A model generated the notes under the pieces. It worked only from the letters and a program-made list of their open reading frames with translations, made no database searches and was not told where the DNA came from. Shown piece by piece: positions 51,680 to 59,887 of a stretch of 64,000 bases of DNA. Both the position numbers and the translations under genes were made by a program. How positions within the stretch are numbered: position 1 is the stretch's first letter; each line of letters opens with the position of its first letter. This stretch comes from Dehalococcoidia bacterium (GTDB taxonomy: Bacteria > Chloroflexota > Dehalococcoidia > DSTF01 > JACRBR01): positions 62,001 through 126,000 of the forward strand of contig JADMII010000007.1 in the NCBI GenBank assembly GCA_015478665.1, written 5' to 3'.

Positions 51680-52561
51680 ATGGAACACCTCTCGTACTCC
51701 CTCTTCATTGTGTCGATCTTCGGTGCCGCGCTGGCATTCGGGCTCTACACATTGAACCTCGTCGGCGTGCGCATCGCGCTGCGCCAGGCGGCGACCGGCG
51801 CGGGCAACATCAGCATGCTGACAGCCGAACCGGCTTCGGGCGCCGCCGGACGCGCCGCTACCGTCGCGCTCGTCGGCACGGTGATGACGCTTGCGGCGAC
51901 GATCGCGACGCGCGCGGTCGCGGCTGGCCGGCCGCCGCTTGGGAACATGTACGAGTACAACATCGCCCTCGCATGGGGGGTGCTGCTGTTCTCCGCGCTC
52001 TTCGAGCTCAAGTACCGGCAGCGGGCGAGCGGGATGATCGCCGCCGCGTTGGCGCTCGCGATCCTGGTGATCAACCTGAAGTTCTTTCCGAGCACGCTCG
52101 TCACGCTGGTGCCGGCGCTGCAGGCGAACCGCATCCTCGGCATCCATGTGGCGACGATGACAGTGTCCTACGCGGCGCTATCGGTCTCGTTCGCGGCCGC
52201 AGTGCTCTACCTCGTGCAGGGAGACGCGCGCCGCTTCGCCGGGATCCCACCGCGGCGAGCACTGGATCAGATCGCGGAAGCCTCCGTCATGATCGGCTTT
52301 CCGCTGCTCGCCCTCGGCATCGCCCTCGGCGCCTGGTGGGCGAATTCGGCGTGGGGCCGCTACTGGGGCTGGGATCCGAAGGAGACGTCGGCGCTCGTCA
52401 CCTGGCTGATCTACGCCGTCTACCTCCACGCGCATCATCTCAAGTCCTGGCGGAACGAGCGGTCCGCCTGGCTCCTCGTCCTGGGGTACGCCGCTGTCAT
52501 GTACACGTACTTCATCGTGAACCTCTGGGTTCCCGGGTTGCACAGTTATGCCGGAGTCTAA
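51680..52561 (+). CDS. ccsA: CcsA-type cytochrome c biogenesis protein (WWD haem-handling)
   Basis: ATG 51680 with AGGAG 5 nt upstream. 293 aa with about eight helices. The haem-binding WWD signature is WWANSAWGRYWGWDPKETSA, with conserved histidines in ILGIHVATMTVSYA and YAVYLHAHHLKSW. CcsA with CcsB/ResB ligates haem to apocytochrome c outside the membrane. No ResB gene is visible in the window, so it must be elsewhere or the system is atypical. Overlaps the next small gene. Confidence 0.92.
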   Translation: MEHLSYSLFIVSIFGAALAFGLYTLNLVGVRIALRQAATGAGNISMLTAEPASGAAGRAATVALVGTVMTLAATIATRAVAAGRPPLGNMYEYNIALAWGVLLFSALFELKYRQRASGMIAAALALAILVINLKFFPSTLVTLVPALQANRILGIHVATMTVSYAALSVSFAAAVLYLVQGDARRFAGIPPRRALDQIAEASVMIGFPLLALGIALGAWWANSAWGRYWGWDPKETSALVTWLIYAVYLHAHHLKSWRNERSAWLLVLGYAAVMYTYFIVNLWVPGLHSYAGV

Positions 52562-52778
52562 TCGCCGCACCCCGCGCCGGGTCGAGATCCGGCAACCGCT
52601 GAGCCCGGTACCCGCCATCGTCGGCTTCGTGGTCGTCGCCGTCGGCATGTACCTGTTCGCCGAGTCGAAGTTCGCAAGCAACCCGCACCCGGTGCACTGG
52701 GCGATCACACTGGGAGGCGGCGCCGTCGGCTACGGCTTCGGAACCGCCGTGGCCTGGGTGATGTCCCGCGGGGCGTGA
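52548..52778 (+). CDS. Small two-helix membrane protein (76 aa)
   Basis: ATG 52548 overlaps the ccsA stop by 14 nt. The N-terminus is basic (NRRTPRRVEIRQPLSPV), with helices PAIVGFVVVAVGMYLFAE and HWAITLGGGAVGYGFGTAVA. No Cys or obvious ligands beyond NPHPVHW. It is co-transcribed with ccsA and could be an accessory of cytochrome maturation. Family not recognised. Confidence 0.6.
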   Translation: MPESNRRTPRRVEIRQPLSPVPAIVGFVVVAVGMYLFAESKFASNPHPVHWAITLGGGAVGYGFGTAVAWVMSRGA

Positions 52779-52790
52779 CGGAGGTTCGGC

Positions 52791-53291
52791 ATGGCTGCAC
52801 GGCGGGTCGAGGCGACGGCCCTGGACCTCCGGCTGCTGGGGTCGATGCTCCGCGGGTTCAGCCCGCGCTCCTGGCTGGTGGCGCTCGTCGCATCAGCGGC
52901 GACCGCGCTCGCCATAGGCCTGCCGACGCGGCTGATCGCGAATGACTGGTTCGTGCGGATGACGCCGACGCGTCCGCAAGACTATGCGGTGTGGGCGGCG
53001 ACCTCGCTCCTGGCAGGCGTCATCGCGGCGAGCTATCTCGGCGGCGGCTCGACGTCGTCGCAGTACCGGGTGATGTCCGGCGGCTTGGCGTCGTATCTCG
53101 CCGTCGGCTGTCCGATCTGCAACAAGATCGTCGTCCTGCTGCTCGGCCTATCGGGAGCGATGACGTACTTCGCGCCGCTACAACTCTACATCGGCATCGC
53201 CTCCGTCCTCCTGCTTGCCTGGACGCTGATCCTGCGGGCGCGCGCGCTCCAGCTCGCCTGCCCGGTCGCGCCGGTGCCGGTCCAGCCATGA
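52791..53291 (+). CDS. Membrane protein with CPIC motif
   Basis: A 166-aa protein with four helices. The third contains LAVGCPICNKIVVLLLGLSG (Cys107, Cys110), a redox- or metal-type CxxC in the membrane, and the last carries FAPLQLYIGIASVLLLAWTL. ATG 52791 has GGAGG at 52780-52784. Position between ccsA and a methyltransferase in a BlaI-type operon suggests thiol or metal handling. I do not know a named family with certainty. Confidence 0.65.
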   Translation: MAARRVEATALDLRLLGSMLRGFSPRSWLVALVASAATALAIGLPTRLIANDWFVRMTPTRPQDYAVWAATSLLAGVIAASYLGGGSTSSQYRVMSGGLASYLAVGCPICNKIVVLLLGLSGAMTYFAPLQLYIGIASVLLLAWTLILRARALQLACPVAPVPVQP

Positions 53292-53392
53292 ACGAGCGGC
53301 GGCGACGACGACGTCACCGTGGACTCCAGGGTCTGCCGGGGCGGGAAGCGGCCTGGACGGCCGCCCGACGGCGCGGCGAGGCTGCCGGATGA
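53288..53392 (+). CDS. Arginine-rich 34-aa ORF bridging two genes by ATGA overlaps
   Basis: ATG 53288 lies inside the previous stop and its TGA 53390-53392 inside the next start, both ATGA. The product MNERRRRRRHRGLQGLPGRE ends WTAARRRGEAAG: strongly basic. The double coupling is hard to get by chance, but arginine runs are common in GC-rich shadows. It may act as a translational bridge rather than as a protein. Confidence 0.4.
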   Translation: MNERRRRRRHRGLQGLPGREAAWTAARRRGEAAG

Positions 53393-54318
53393 GCGTCAAC
53401 GAGCATCCCGATCCGGGTCAGAGCCCGCCGCCCGATCCAGAGACATTACCGGCGGGCTGGAGGAGAGCGCTCGGCAGTCCCCTGATGGCCGAATTCCGCG
53501 CGGCTCTTCGCCTTCGCGACGACATGTCGCTCCGCGCGTCCGTCATCGATGACCTGAGCACGTACTATCACTGCAGCGAAGCGGAGTGCATCGAGCGGTC
53601 GGTGCACTGGGGCCGTTATTTCGACGAGGAGTGGGCCGCGGCCGTCTCACCGGAGGCGTTCCACCGCACGACGACGTCTTCGTCGTTTTCGCTCCTCTGG
53701 TACGCCTACTGCCAGGCCGAAGGCTACGTGTGGCCCGGTGTCGTCGGCATCGCGGAATCTGTGCTCACGGCCGCGCCGGCGGCCGGCGAGCACCTCGACT
53801 TTGCCGCTGCGGTCGGCGTGACGAGCCAGCTCTTCGCCCGCATGGGCTTCCGCACCACGCTCGCCGACATCTCGACCACGATGCTGGACTTCGCGCGGTT
53901 TCGCCTCGAACGGCGGGGCACGGCCGCCAGCTTCATCGACCTCAATGAATCAGCGCTGCCAGTCGGCGCCTTCGACGTCATCACCGCGAGCGACGTCCTC
54001 TGGCTTGTGCCGGACTTCGATGCCACGATGCGCGAGCTGTACGGCGCGCTGAAGCCCGGCGGCGTGCTCGCGGCGAACATCGCTCCCGGCGGCGCCTCGA
54101 CCGCACCCTGGGAGCTGCAGCACGACGAGATGTCGCTGCGGCGCCGCCTGCAGGCCGTGGGCTTCGAGCCGGTCGGGCGCGTGACGGGCGTCTACCGGAA
54201 GGTGCACGCGGAGGGAGCCATGCGCTCGTATCGGCGCGTCCGCGACCTGATGCTGCTGAATCAATGGCGGTACGCGTATCGGTCGGCACGGTCGAAGCTG
54301 CGCGGGTTGCGGCGATGA
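53389..54318 (+). CDS. SAM-dependent methyltransferase-like protein
   Basis: A 309-aa protein. The Rossmann core lies at about residues 125-240: HLDFAAAVGVTSQLFARMGF (motif I lacking the usual GxGxG), TLADISTTMLDFARFRLERR, FDVITASDVLWLVPDF and ELYGALKPGGVLAANIAPGG. The N-terminal 120 residues hold YYHCSEAECIERSVHWGRYF and are not recognised. Substrate unknown. Last gene of the sortase-ccsA operon. Motif I degeneration leaves activity in doubt. Confidence 0.75.
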   Translation: MSVNEHPDPGQSPPPDPETLPAGWRRALGSPLMAEFRAALRLRDDMSLRASVIDDLSTYYHCSEAECIERSVHWGRYFDEEWAAAVSPEAFHRTTTSSSFSLLWYAYCQAEGYVWPGVVGIAESVLTAAPAAGEHLDFAAAVGVTSQLFARMGFRTTLADISTTMLDFARFRLERRGTAASFIDLNESALPVGAFDVITASDVLWLVPDFDATMRELYGALKPGGVLAANIAPGGASTAPWELQHDEMSLRRRLQAVGFEPVGRVTGVYRKVHAEGAMRSYRRVRDLMLLNQWRYAYRSARSKLRGLRR

Positions 54319-54543
54319 TGCGGCCGGGCGACGCGGCGTTCGTCGTCGGCCGGTGCGGAAAGCTGGGGCCGCTGTCGACCTGCGGATGACGCGCCGCGTC
54401 CACGTGCGATCTTGCAGCCGCCGCCAGTCGCTGGCCGCCTCTCTGCCGAAGGCTCGTCGAACTGTGGAGCGACGAGACGCTTTGAGCCGTCGCTGGATCC
54501 ACCGGAACTGGAGCGCGCGTGCGACCAGCGCCCTGCGACCCTG

Positions 54544-55311
54544 TCACTTCCCCCCGCCTCGCGACGGCCGCACGACCGGGTACCCCAGTGCATACCCGAC
54601 GCCGTGAAAGTCGATGATCTTCGACCCACCGATCGCGCCGTCTATCCTGATCCGCAGCCGCTCGATGCACGCCTGCAGCAGCTCTGTATCGAGCGCGTGC
54701 CGGCGGCCGAGCGCCTGCACCAGCAGCTCACGGTGCAGCACCGCCGCACCGTCGTGCGCGGTCAGCGTCTGCAGCAGCGTCCAGTCCGTCACGCTCAGCC
54801 GCAGCATCGCATGGTCGCGGAACACCGCCTGCCGCTCCATGTCGACGCTCAGGTCGCCGAGGCGCATGGCATCGCCCGGGTCTGACGGCGACTCATCGTG
54901 CCGCAGCAGGAAACGCAGTCGTCGCTCGAGCTCGTCCGGGTTGAATGGCTTCTCGATAAAGTCGTCCGCGCCACGTCGGGTGCACTCGATGCGCGTCTCC
55001 GCGCGGGAGTCGCCGGACACGACGATGACGGGCACGTCGGCCTGCAGCTTCAGCGCTCCGACCAACTCCGGGCCGCTGATCCCCGGCGGGAGCCGCACAT
55101 CGACGAGGATCGCGTCGGGCTGCTGCGCGGTCGCCGCACGGAGCGCGCTCGCGCCCTCGGCGGCCGTGATGATCCGAAATCCGACCGTCGAGAGTGTGAG
55201 CCGGATCATCCGCGTCAGCGCCTTGTCATCCTCCACCACGAGGATCAGCGGCCCGCCTTCCCCGGCCGGCCGCATCGCGCGATCGTCTCCGAGATGTTCT
55301 TCGCCAGTCAT
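54544..55311 (-). CDS. OmpR-type response regulator
   Basis: A 255-aa regulator. Receiver domain: LILVVEDDKALTRMIRLTLS (acidic pair), AILVDVRLPPGISGPELV (phospho-acceptor Asp), VIVVSGDSRAETRIECTRRG and DDFIEKPFNPDEL (switch Lys). The C-terminal winged helix is of OmpR type (RLSVTDWTLLQTLTAHDGAA, LQACIERLRIRIDG, IIDFHGVGYALGYP). No histidine kinase is nearby. Instead its start overlaps the kaiC stop by ATGA, so it is the output partner of the KaiC-like ATPase. Confidence 0.92.
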   Translation of the reverse strand: MTGEEHLGDDRAMRPAGEGGPLILVVEDDKALTRMIRLTLSTVGFRIITAAEGASALRAATAQQPDAILVDVRLPPGISGPELVGALKLQADVPVIVVSGDSRAETRIECTRRGADDFIEKPFNPDELERRLRFLLRHDESPSDPGDAMRLGDLSVDMERQAVFRDHAMLRLSVTDWTLLQTLTAHDGAAVLHRELLVQALGRRHALDTELLQACIERLRIRIDGAIGGSKIIDFHGVGYALGYPVVRPSRGGGK

Positions 55312-56756
55312 TTCAGCTCGCTGGATCTCTCTTCCTTCGGTTCATGGAACACATCGCCGATCGCGATCCGCGGTGGCTCGATGATGTACTCGCGCACCGC
55401 CTTGTCGTGTCCGCTCCCGCGCATCTTCAGCACCGTCAGCGTCCGGCGCAGCTCGCCGTCACGCGTCGTCAGTTTCGTGTTGATGATCGAGTCGGCGATG
55501 AAGGAGATGTGGTTCACGCCGGCCTCCGGCAGCTCGGTCTGCGCCGCGGACTCGTAGGTCATCGCCACCGTCACGCCCACCCGCTTGAAGTAGTCGACGA
55601 TCGCCCAGAGATAGCTCTGGTACTTCCCCGGCTGATGTGCAGAAGCCTCCATCGCGGTGATCGTGTCGATGACGACGCAGCGCGCCCCGATCGCCTCCGC
55701 CCGCTCCTTGAAGATGATCGCGTGGCGGTCGAGGTCGAGCTCCGACGGCGAGACGTGGTACGCCTCGACCAGACCCTGCTCCTTCAGCCGATCCAGGTTC
55801 CAGCCGAACGCCAGCGAGTTGCGGGCGAGCTGGGACGCGTCTTCTTCGAAGCTCACGAAGAGGCTCGGCCGGCCCCGCTGCGCCTCCCCGATCACGAGGC
55901 TCAGCGCCGCCAGCGTCTTGCCTGAGCCGGCACCGCCGATGATCAGCAGCGCCGTGCCCATCGGCAGCCCGCCGCCCATCATGGCCGCCAGGCCGTCGAT
56001 CGCGCTGCCGATGCGCCCCTCCGGCTCTTCGTACGCGCCGATGACGTTGGGGTTCATCCGCGGGTAGAGTGTGACGCCGTCGCGCGAGATATCGAAGAAA
56101 TGCTCACCCGAGAAGTACCCCGTGCCGCGCATCTTCATCACCCGCAGGAAGCGCTTCTGCGCGTGCGGCTCCTCCGTCCCGTACAGGTAGAGGATGCCGT
56201 CGGCGATGGCGAACTCCGGCTGATCCCAGATGTCCTCGTGCGAGTACTCGCCGACGAAGAACGCCGTCACCTCCCACGCCGAAAGCCGCACCATCAGCTC
56301 CGAGGTGAACTCGCGGAACTCGCGCTCAGTCGGGAAGTGCTCGCGGATCACCTTGTAGCTATCGATCACCAGGAAGTCCGGCCGGTGTTCCTTCACGAGC
56401 GCGTCCAGCACCGCCAGCACGCCCGGTCCGCCGTCGCGCATAAGGGCCGTGCCGAGGTCGCCGTAGACGACATCGTTGCCGACGAAGTTCGCGTTGAAGA
56501 ACGAAAACTCCTGCACGTACCGCACCATCTTGAACACCGGCTCGGAGAGCGTGGCGAGATACAGCGACGTGCCGTTCGCGCGCGCGTTGGCGAAGAGCGC
56601 CTGCTGGCAGAGCACCGTCTTTCCGGTGCCCGGCGGGCCGGCGATGAAGACGATCGCGTACTGCGGGACACCGCCTTCGAGCACCTGATCGAGGGCGTCG
56701 ACGCCCGTCGTGATGCGGCGCAAGTGGCCGTTCTTGCCGTCGTTAACCTGCACCAC
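55308..56756 (-). CDS. KaiC-like two-domain RecA ATPase
   Basis: A 482-aa KaiC homologue. CI domain with FIAGPPGTGKTVLCQQALFA, CII with LLIIGGAGSGKTLAALSLVI and LFVSFEEDASQLARNSLAFG (catalytic EE). Near the C-terminus VNHISFIADSIINTKL aligns with the KaiC segment holding Ser431/Thr432. The Ser is kept and the Thr is Phe, so at most one of the two clock phosphosites remains. It ends LKMRGSGHDKAVREYIIEPP, a KaiC hallmark. No KaiA or KaiB is visible. It forms an operon with an upstream 118-aa protein and a response regulator. Confidence 0.92.
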   Translation of the reverse strand: MVQVNDGKNGHLRRITTGVDALDQVLEGGVPQYAIVFIAGPPGTGKTVLCQQALFANARANGTSLYLATLSEPVFKMVRYVQEFSFFNANFVGNDVVYGDLGTALMRDGGPGVLAVLDALVKEHRPDFLVIDSYKVIREHFPTEREFREFTSELMVRLSAWEVTAFFVGEYSHEDIWDQPEFAIADGILYLYGTEEPHAQKRFLRVMKMRGTGYFSGEHFFDISRDGVTLYPRMNPNVIGAYEEPEGRIGSAIDGLAAMMGGGLPMGTALLIIGGAGSGKTLAALSLVIGEAQRGRPSLFVSFEEDASQLARNSLAFGWNLDRLKEQGLVEAYHVSPSELDLDRHAIIFKERAEAIGARCVVIDTITAMEASAHQPGKYQSYLWAIVDYFKRVGVTVAMTYESAAQTELPEAGVNHISFIADSIINTKLTTRDGELRRTLTVLKMRGSGHDKAVREYIIEPPRIAIGDVFHEPKEERSSELK

Positions 56757-57099
56757 GTGGCTGCCCTCCTCTGGTACCGCCGTTATGCACGAGACGTGTG
56801 GCGACCTCCTTGCCGAGGAGTCGCGCCAGAATCAGCATCACGACGCCAGAGAGGGCATCGAACGCCGCACGGATCTGGGCGTCCGTCTTGCCTTCCATCG
56901 CCACTTCAAACGCCTCGAGATCGATCGCGTGATCGGCGATGCGCAGCAACTTCATCTCCGGGTACACGCCGTCGATCTCAACCGCCGCCCGCTCGATGAT
57001 CAGGTCCACCGTCGTCGCGCCGAGGATCGGCACGAGTTGCGCGCGCAGCTCCCGAAAGCGAGCGGCGTAGGATTCGATGCTGCCGGAGGTGTCAGCCAT
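56743..57099 (-). CDS. Small protein (118 aa), first gene of the KaiC operon
   Basis: The product begins MADTSGSIESYAARFRELRA and is mostly helical: VDLIIERAAVEIDGVYPEMK, then a hydrophobic segment FDALSGVVMLILARLLGKEV. It overlaps kaiC by 14 nt. It resembles no Kai protein I know, but its coupling to kaiC suggests an input or partner. ATG 57099 follows TAGAGT by 6 nt, the leaderless layout used elsewhere in the window. Confidence 0.7.
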   Translation of the reverse strand: MADTSGSIESYAARFRELRAQLVPILGATTVDLIIERAAVEIDGVYPEMKLLRIADHAIDLEAFEVAMEGKTDAQIRAAFDALSGVVMLILARLLGKEVATRLVHNGGTRGGQPRGAG

Positions 57100-57105
57100 G
57101 GCGTC

Positions 57106-57135
57106 ACTCTACGACGGCACCCCCCCCCCCCGCAA
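57106..57135 (-). promoter_or_regulatory. KaiC-operon promoter with a C12/G12 tract in its spacer
   Basis: Minus-strand TTGCGG (57135-57130) and TAGAGT (57111-57106), 18-bp spacer, ATG 6 nt later. The plus strand has 12 consecutive C at 57120-57131, so slippage would change spacer length. Confidence 0.5.
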
Positions 57136-57139
57136 ATTT

Positions 57140-57698
57140 GGGCGCCATCGAGCACCGCCAGATCCGGCAGCGACGCGTCGTTATGTAATGACCGTGCCGA
57201 ACGCGCGGCTGCGGCTGGTGCCGTTTCGTCCGCACCCACGCAGCGTGACGATCCTTGCCTGCGCGTCGCCGGCGCTCACGTTCGCCTCGTGCCGAAGCGC
57301 CGCCGCCGGCAAGCCCTGCGATGAGCGCCGCCACGCTGCCCGCCGGCCGCGGCGCACCGGAACCGGCGCTGCCGCGCCCGCTGCGGCGACGTTCGTCGGC
57401 ACCCACTGCGGCAACGTTCGGCCCACCCAGCGGCGCGATCCCCGCGTCGGTCGTCGCCTACAAGGAGGCCGACCGCTCGCGCATCGACGTCTCGCCGGCT
57501 CGGCTCCTGCCGCGTACTCGGCCTACCGCATGGCCGAGGGCGAAGAATTCTGCGCCGCCCCCCGCCAACCAGACGCCGCCGGTCGTCGCGCAGACGATCG
57601 CCGGTTCCACGAAGGTTGCCGCCGGACGGGGCTCGCGCTCTACCCGCGCGAGCGGCGGGACAACGCTCTGGGTGATGATGCGACCCAGACCGTCCGAC
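57140..57698. other. Region without recognisable gene before the CRISPR relic
   Basis: Open frames here are Arg/Ala/Pro-rich and lack ribosome sites or known motifs. No cas gene or AT-rich CRISPR leader is seen. Confidence 0.5.
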
Positions 57699-57905
57699 GG
57701 TTCACGCCCACGCGCGTGGGGCCAACGTCCATCCCCGCATCGACCTATACCGGCGCACTCGGGTTCACCCCCACGCGCGCGGGGACAACGTTAGCGGCGC
57801 ATTGACCCTCGGTGGTGGGATGCGGTTCACCCCCACGCGCGTGGGGACAACGGACAAGGCCGACAGTTCGAGCGCGCGTCTGCGTGGTTCACCCCCAGGC
57901 GCGTG
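57699..57905 (+). CRISPR. Relic CRISPR array (type I-E-like), four repeats, last one broken
   Basis: The repeat is 29 nt, opening GGTTCACCCCCACGCG and closing CGTGGGGACAACG. Copies lie at 57699-57727 (two mismatches plus GCC for GAC), 57762-57790, 57824-57852 and a truncated 57886-57905. The spacers are 34, 33 and 33 nt. Inner palindromic arms CCCCAC/GTGGGG match type I-E repeats. The fourth repeat is cut after 20 nt by TGACCTGACCCCC, the end of an IS3-family element. No cas genes occur in the window. Confidence 0.88.
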
Positions 57906-58265
57906 TGACCTGACCCCCGAAAACTAAACCAAGGTTGGTGTGCATCCGCTCGCGATCGTAGCATCGGGCAAGGAGGATGCATGCGGAAGTCAAAGTACAC
58001 GGAGGAGCAGATCGTCGGCGTGCTGAAGGAGCACGAGGCGGGCGCGCAGACGGCGGAACTCTGCCGCCGCCGGGGCATCTCGCAGCAGACGCTGTACCGC
58101 TGGAAGGCGAAGTATGGTGGGTTAGGCGTCGGCGATGCCCAACGGCTGAAGGCGCTGGAGGACGAGAACCGGCGGCTGAAGAAGCTCGTCGCCTACCAGC
58201 GCTCGACATCGACGCCCTGAAGGACGTTCTCAGGCGCCGCCACATCGATACAATGACGGGACATG
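57906..58265 (+). mobile_element. IS3-family remnant inserted in the CRISPR repeat
   Basis: The left end TGACCTGACCCCCGAAAAC (57906-57924) resembles IS3-family termini. orfA starts at ATG 57981 with AGGAGG at 57971-57976 and encodes a HTH (EEQIVGVLKEHEAGAQTAEL, GISQQTLYRWKAKYGGL) and a leucine-zipper start (LKALEDENRRLKKLVA). A two-base loss near 58195 shifts the frame; the continuing zipper LDIDALKDVLRRR is read in another frame. orfB and the right end are missing, so it is dead. Confidence 0.8.
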
Positions 58266-58495
58266 ACGCGCGTGTGCCGGATGGGCAGCGCGGCTGCACG
58301 GCGCGTCAACGGCGCGGACGCCACGATCGCCAGGCCGGGAACGGCAGCCTGGTGGACGAGATGTCTGGTTCGGATCTACCCGCTTCCGTGGCCGGCGCCG
58401 CGGCGGTGGAGAATGGAAGTGTGCGGCGAACCGGGGCGACGTGATGGCGCCCGCGGGCGACGAAGCACGACGAGCTTGACACGGGAGACAGGACG
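58266..58495. other. Upstream region of glnA
   Basis: No gene is seen. A TTGACA (58474-58479) lies too close to the start to pair with a -10 before it. The glnA ribosome site is GGGAGACAGGA just before ATG 58496. Confidence 0.4.
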
Positions 58496-59824
58496 ATGAT
58501 CGACGACCAGAAGAGCTTTGTGATGCAAGCTTGCAAGGACCGCGACATCAAGTTCATCCGGCTCTGGTTCACGGACATTCTCGGCTCGCTGAAGAGCTTC
58601 GCGATCACGGTTGAAGAGCTCGAACAAGCGATGGACGAGGGCCAGGGGTTCGACGGCTCGAGCATCGAGGGCTTCGCGCGCGTCGACGAGTCGGACATGG
58701 TGGCGATGCCGGACCCGGCGAGCTTCCAGGTGCTGCCATGGCGCCCGCGTGAGCGCGGCGTCGCGCGCATGTTCTGCGACGTGCAGCTACCCGACGGCGC
58801 GCCGTTCGAAGGCGACCCGCGGTTCGTGCTGAAGCGCCAGCTGAAGCGCGCGGCGGATCTCGGCTACACCTTCTACGTCGGGCCGGAGTTGGAGTTCTTC
58901 TACTTCAAGACGTCGGAGCGGCCGGAGGGGCTGGACAAGGGCGGCTACTTCGATCTGACGCCGCTCGACGTCGCCAGCGACCTGCGCCGCCAGACGGTGC
59001 TCACGCTCGAAGAGATGGGGATCGGCGTCGAGTACAGCCACCACGAGGCGGCGCCGAGCCAGCACGAGATCGACCTGCGTTACACCGATGCGCTGACGAT
59101 GGCCGACAACGCGATGACGTATCGGCTCGTCGTGAAGGAGGTTGCGCTGGCGTCCGGCGCCTATGCCACGTTCATGCCGAAGCCGCTCGAAGACGAGAAC
59201 GGCTCCGGCATGCATACCCACCAATCGCTGTTCAAGGGCGACCGCAACGCCTTCTTCGATGCGTCGGATCAGTACCACCTGTCGGCGCTGGCGAAGTCGT
59301 ACCTGGCCGGCCTGCTGCGCCACGCGCCGGAGTTCACGCTGGTGACGAACCAGTGGGTGAACAGCTACAAACGGCTGATGCCCGGCTACGAGGCGCCGGT
59401 GTACATCACGTGGGCGCGCCGGAACCGCTCGGACCTCGTGCGGGTGCCGGAGTACAAACCGGGGAAGGAGGTGGCGACGCGCCTCGAGTACCGGGCGCCC
59501 GACGCCGCCTGCAACCCCTACCTGGCGTTCGCCGTGATGCTCGCCGCCGGCCTCAAGGGCATCGAGAACGAGTACCCGCTCGTCGAGCCCACCGAGGAGA
59601 ATGCGTTCGAGCTGACGGAGCACGAGCGCCGCGAGCGCGGCATCGCATCGCTGCCGGGCAGCCTCAAGGAGGCGATCCAGGCGTTCGCCGACAGCGACTT
59701 CTGCCGGCAGGCGCTCGGCGACCACGTGTTCGAGAGCTTGATCCAGAACAAGACGATCGAGTGGGACGCCTACCGCAAGCACGTCAGCGACTTCGAGCTC
59801 GACCGCTACCTGGCTGTGCTCTAG
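58496..59824 (+). CDS. glnA: Glutamine synthetase, type I-alpha-like
   Basis: Assimilates ammonia: glutamate + NH3 + ATP to glutamine. FIRLWFTDILGSLKSFAI, GFDGSSIEGFARVDESDMV (N-terminal signature), VGPELEFFYFKTSE and NGSGMHTHQSLFKGDRNAFF (metal-binding His), and RLEYRAPDAACNPYLAFAVM match GSI. At 442 aa it lacks the 25-residue insert and the adenylylation-site Tyr region of GSI-beta. Regulation would therefore be by feedback or GlnR-like means, not GlnE. Stands alone as a single gene. Confidence 0.96.
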   Translation: MIDDQKSFVMQACKDRDIKFIRLWFTDILGSLKSFAITVEELEQAMDEGQGFDGSSIEGFARVDESDMVAMPDPASFQVLPWRPRERGVARMFCDVQLPDGAPFEGDPRFVLKRQLKRAADLGYTFYVGPELEFFYFKTSERPEGLDKGGYFDLTPLDVASDLRRQTVLTLEEMGIGVEYSHHEAAPSQHEIDLRYTDALTMADNAMTYRLVVKEVALASGAYATFMPKPLEDENGSGMHTHQSLFKGDRNAFFDASDQYHLSALAKSYLAGLLRHAPEFTLVTNQWVNSYKRLMPGYEAPVYITWARRNRSDLVRVPEYKPGKEVATRLEYRAPDAACNPYLAFAVMLAAGLKGIENEYPLVEPTEENAFELTEHERRERGIASLPGSLKEAIQAFADSDFCRQALGDHVFESLIQNKTIEWDAYRKHVSDFELDRYLAVL

Positions 59825-59887
59825 CGGCCGGTCGCAGGCAGCGGAGCGCACCGCCACCGACATCTCCGCCGAGGGCGGCCTGCGGCG

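Noticed and set aside
57140-57698. Possible cas gene remnant beside the CRISPR relic
   Set aside because: No frame shows a Cas motif; composition is low-complexity Arg/Ala/Pro.
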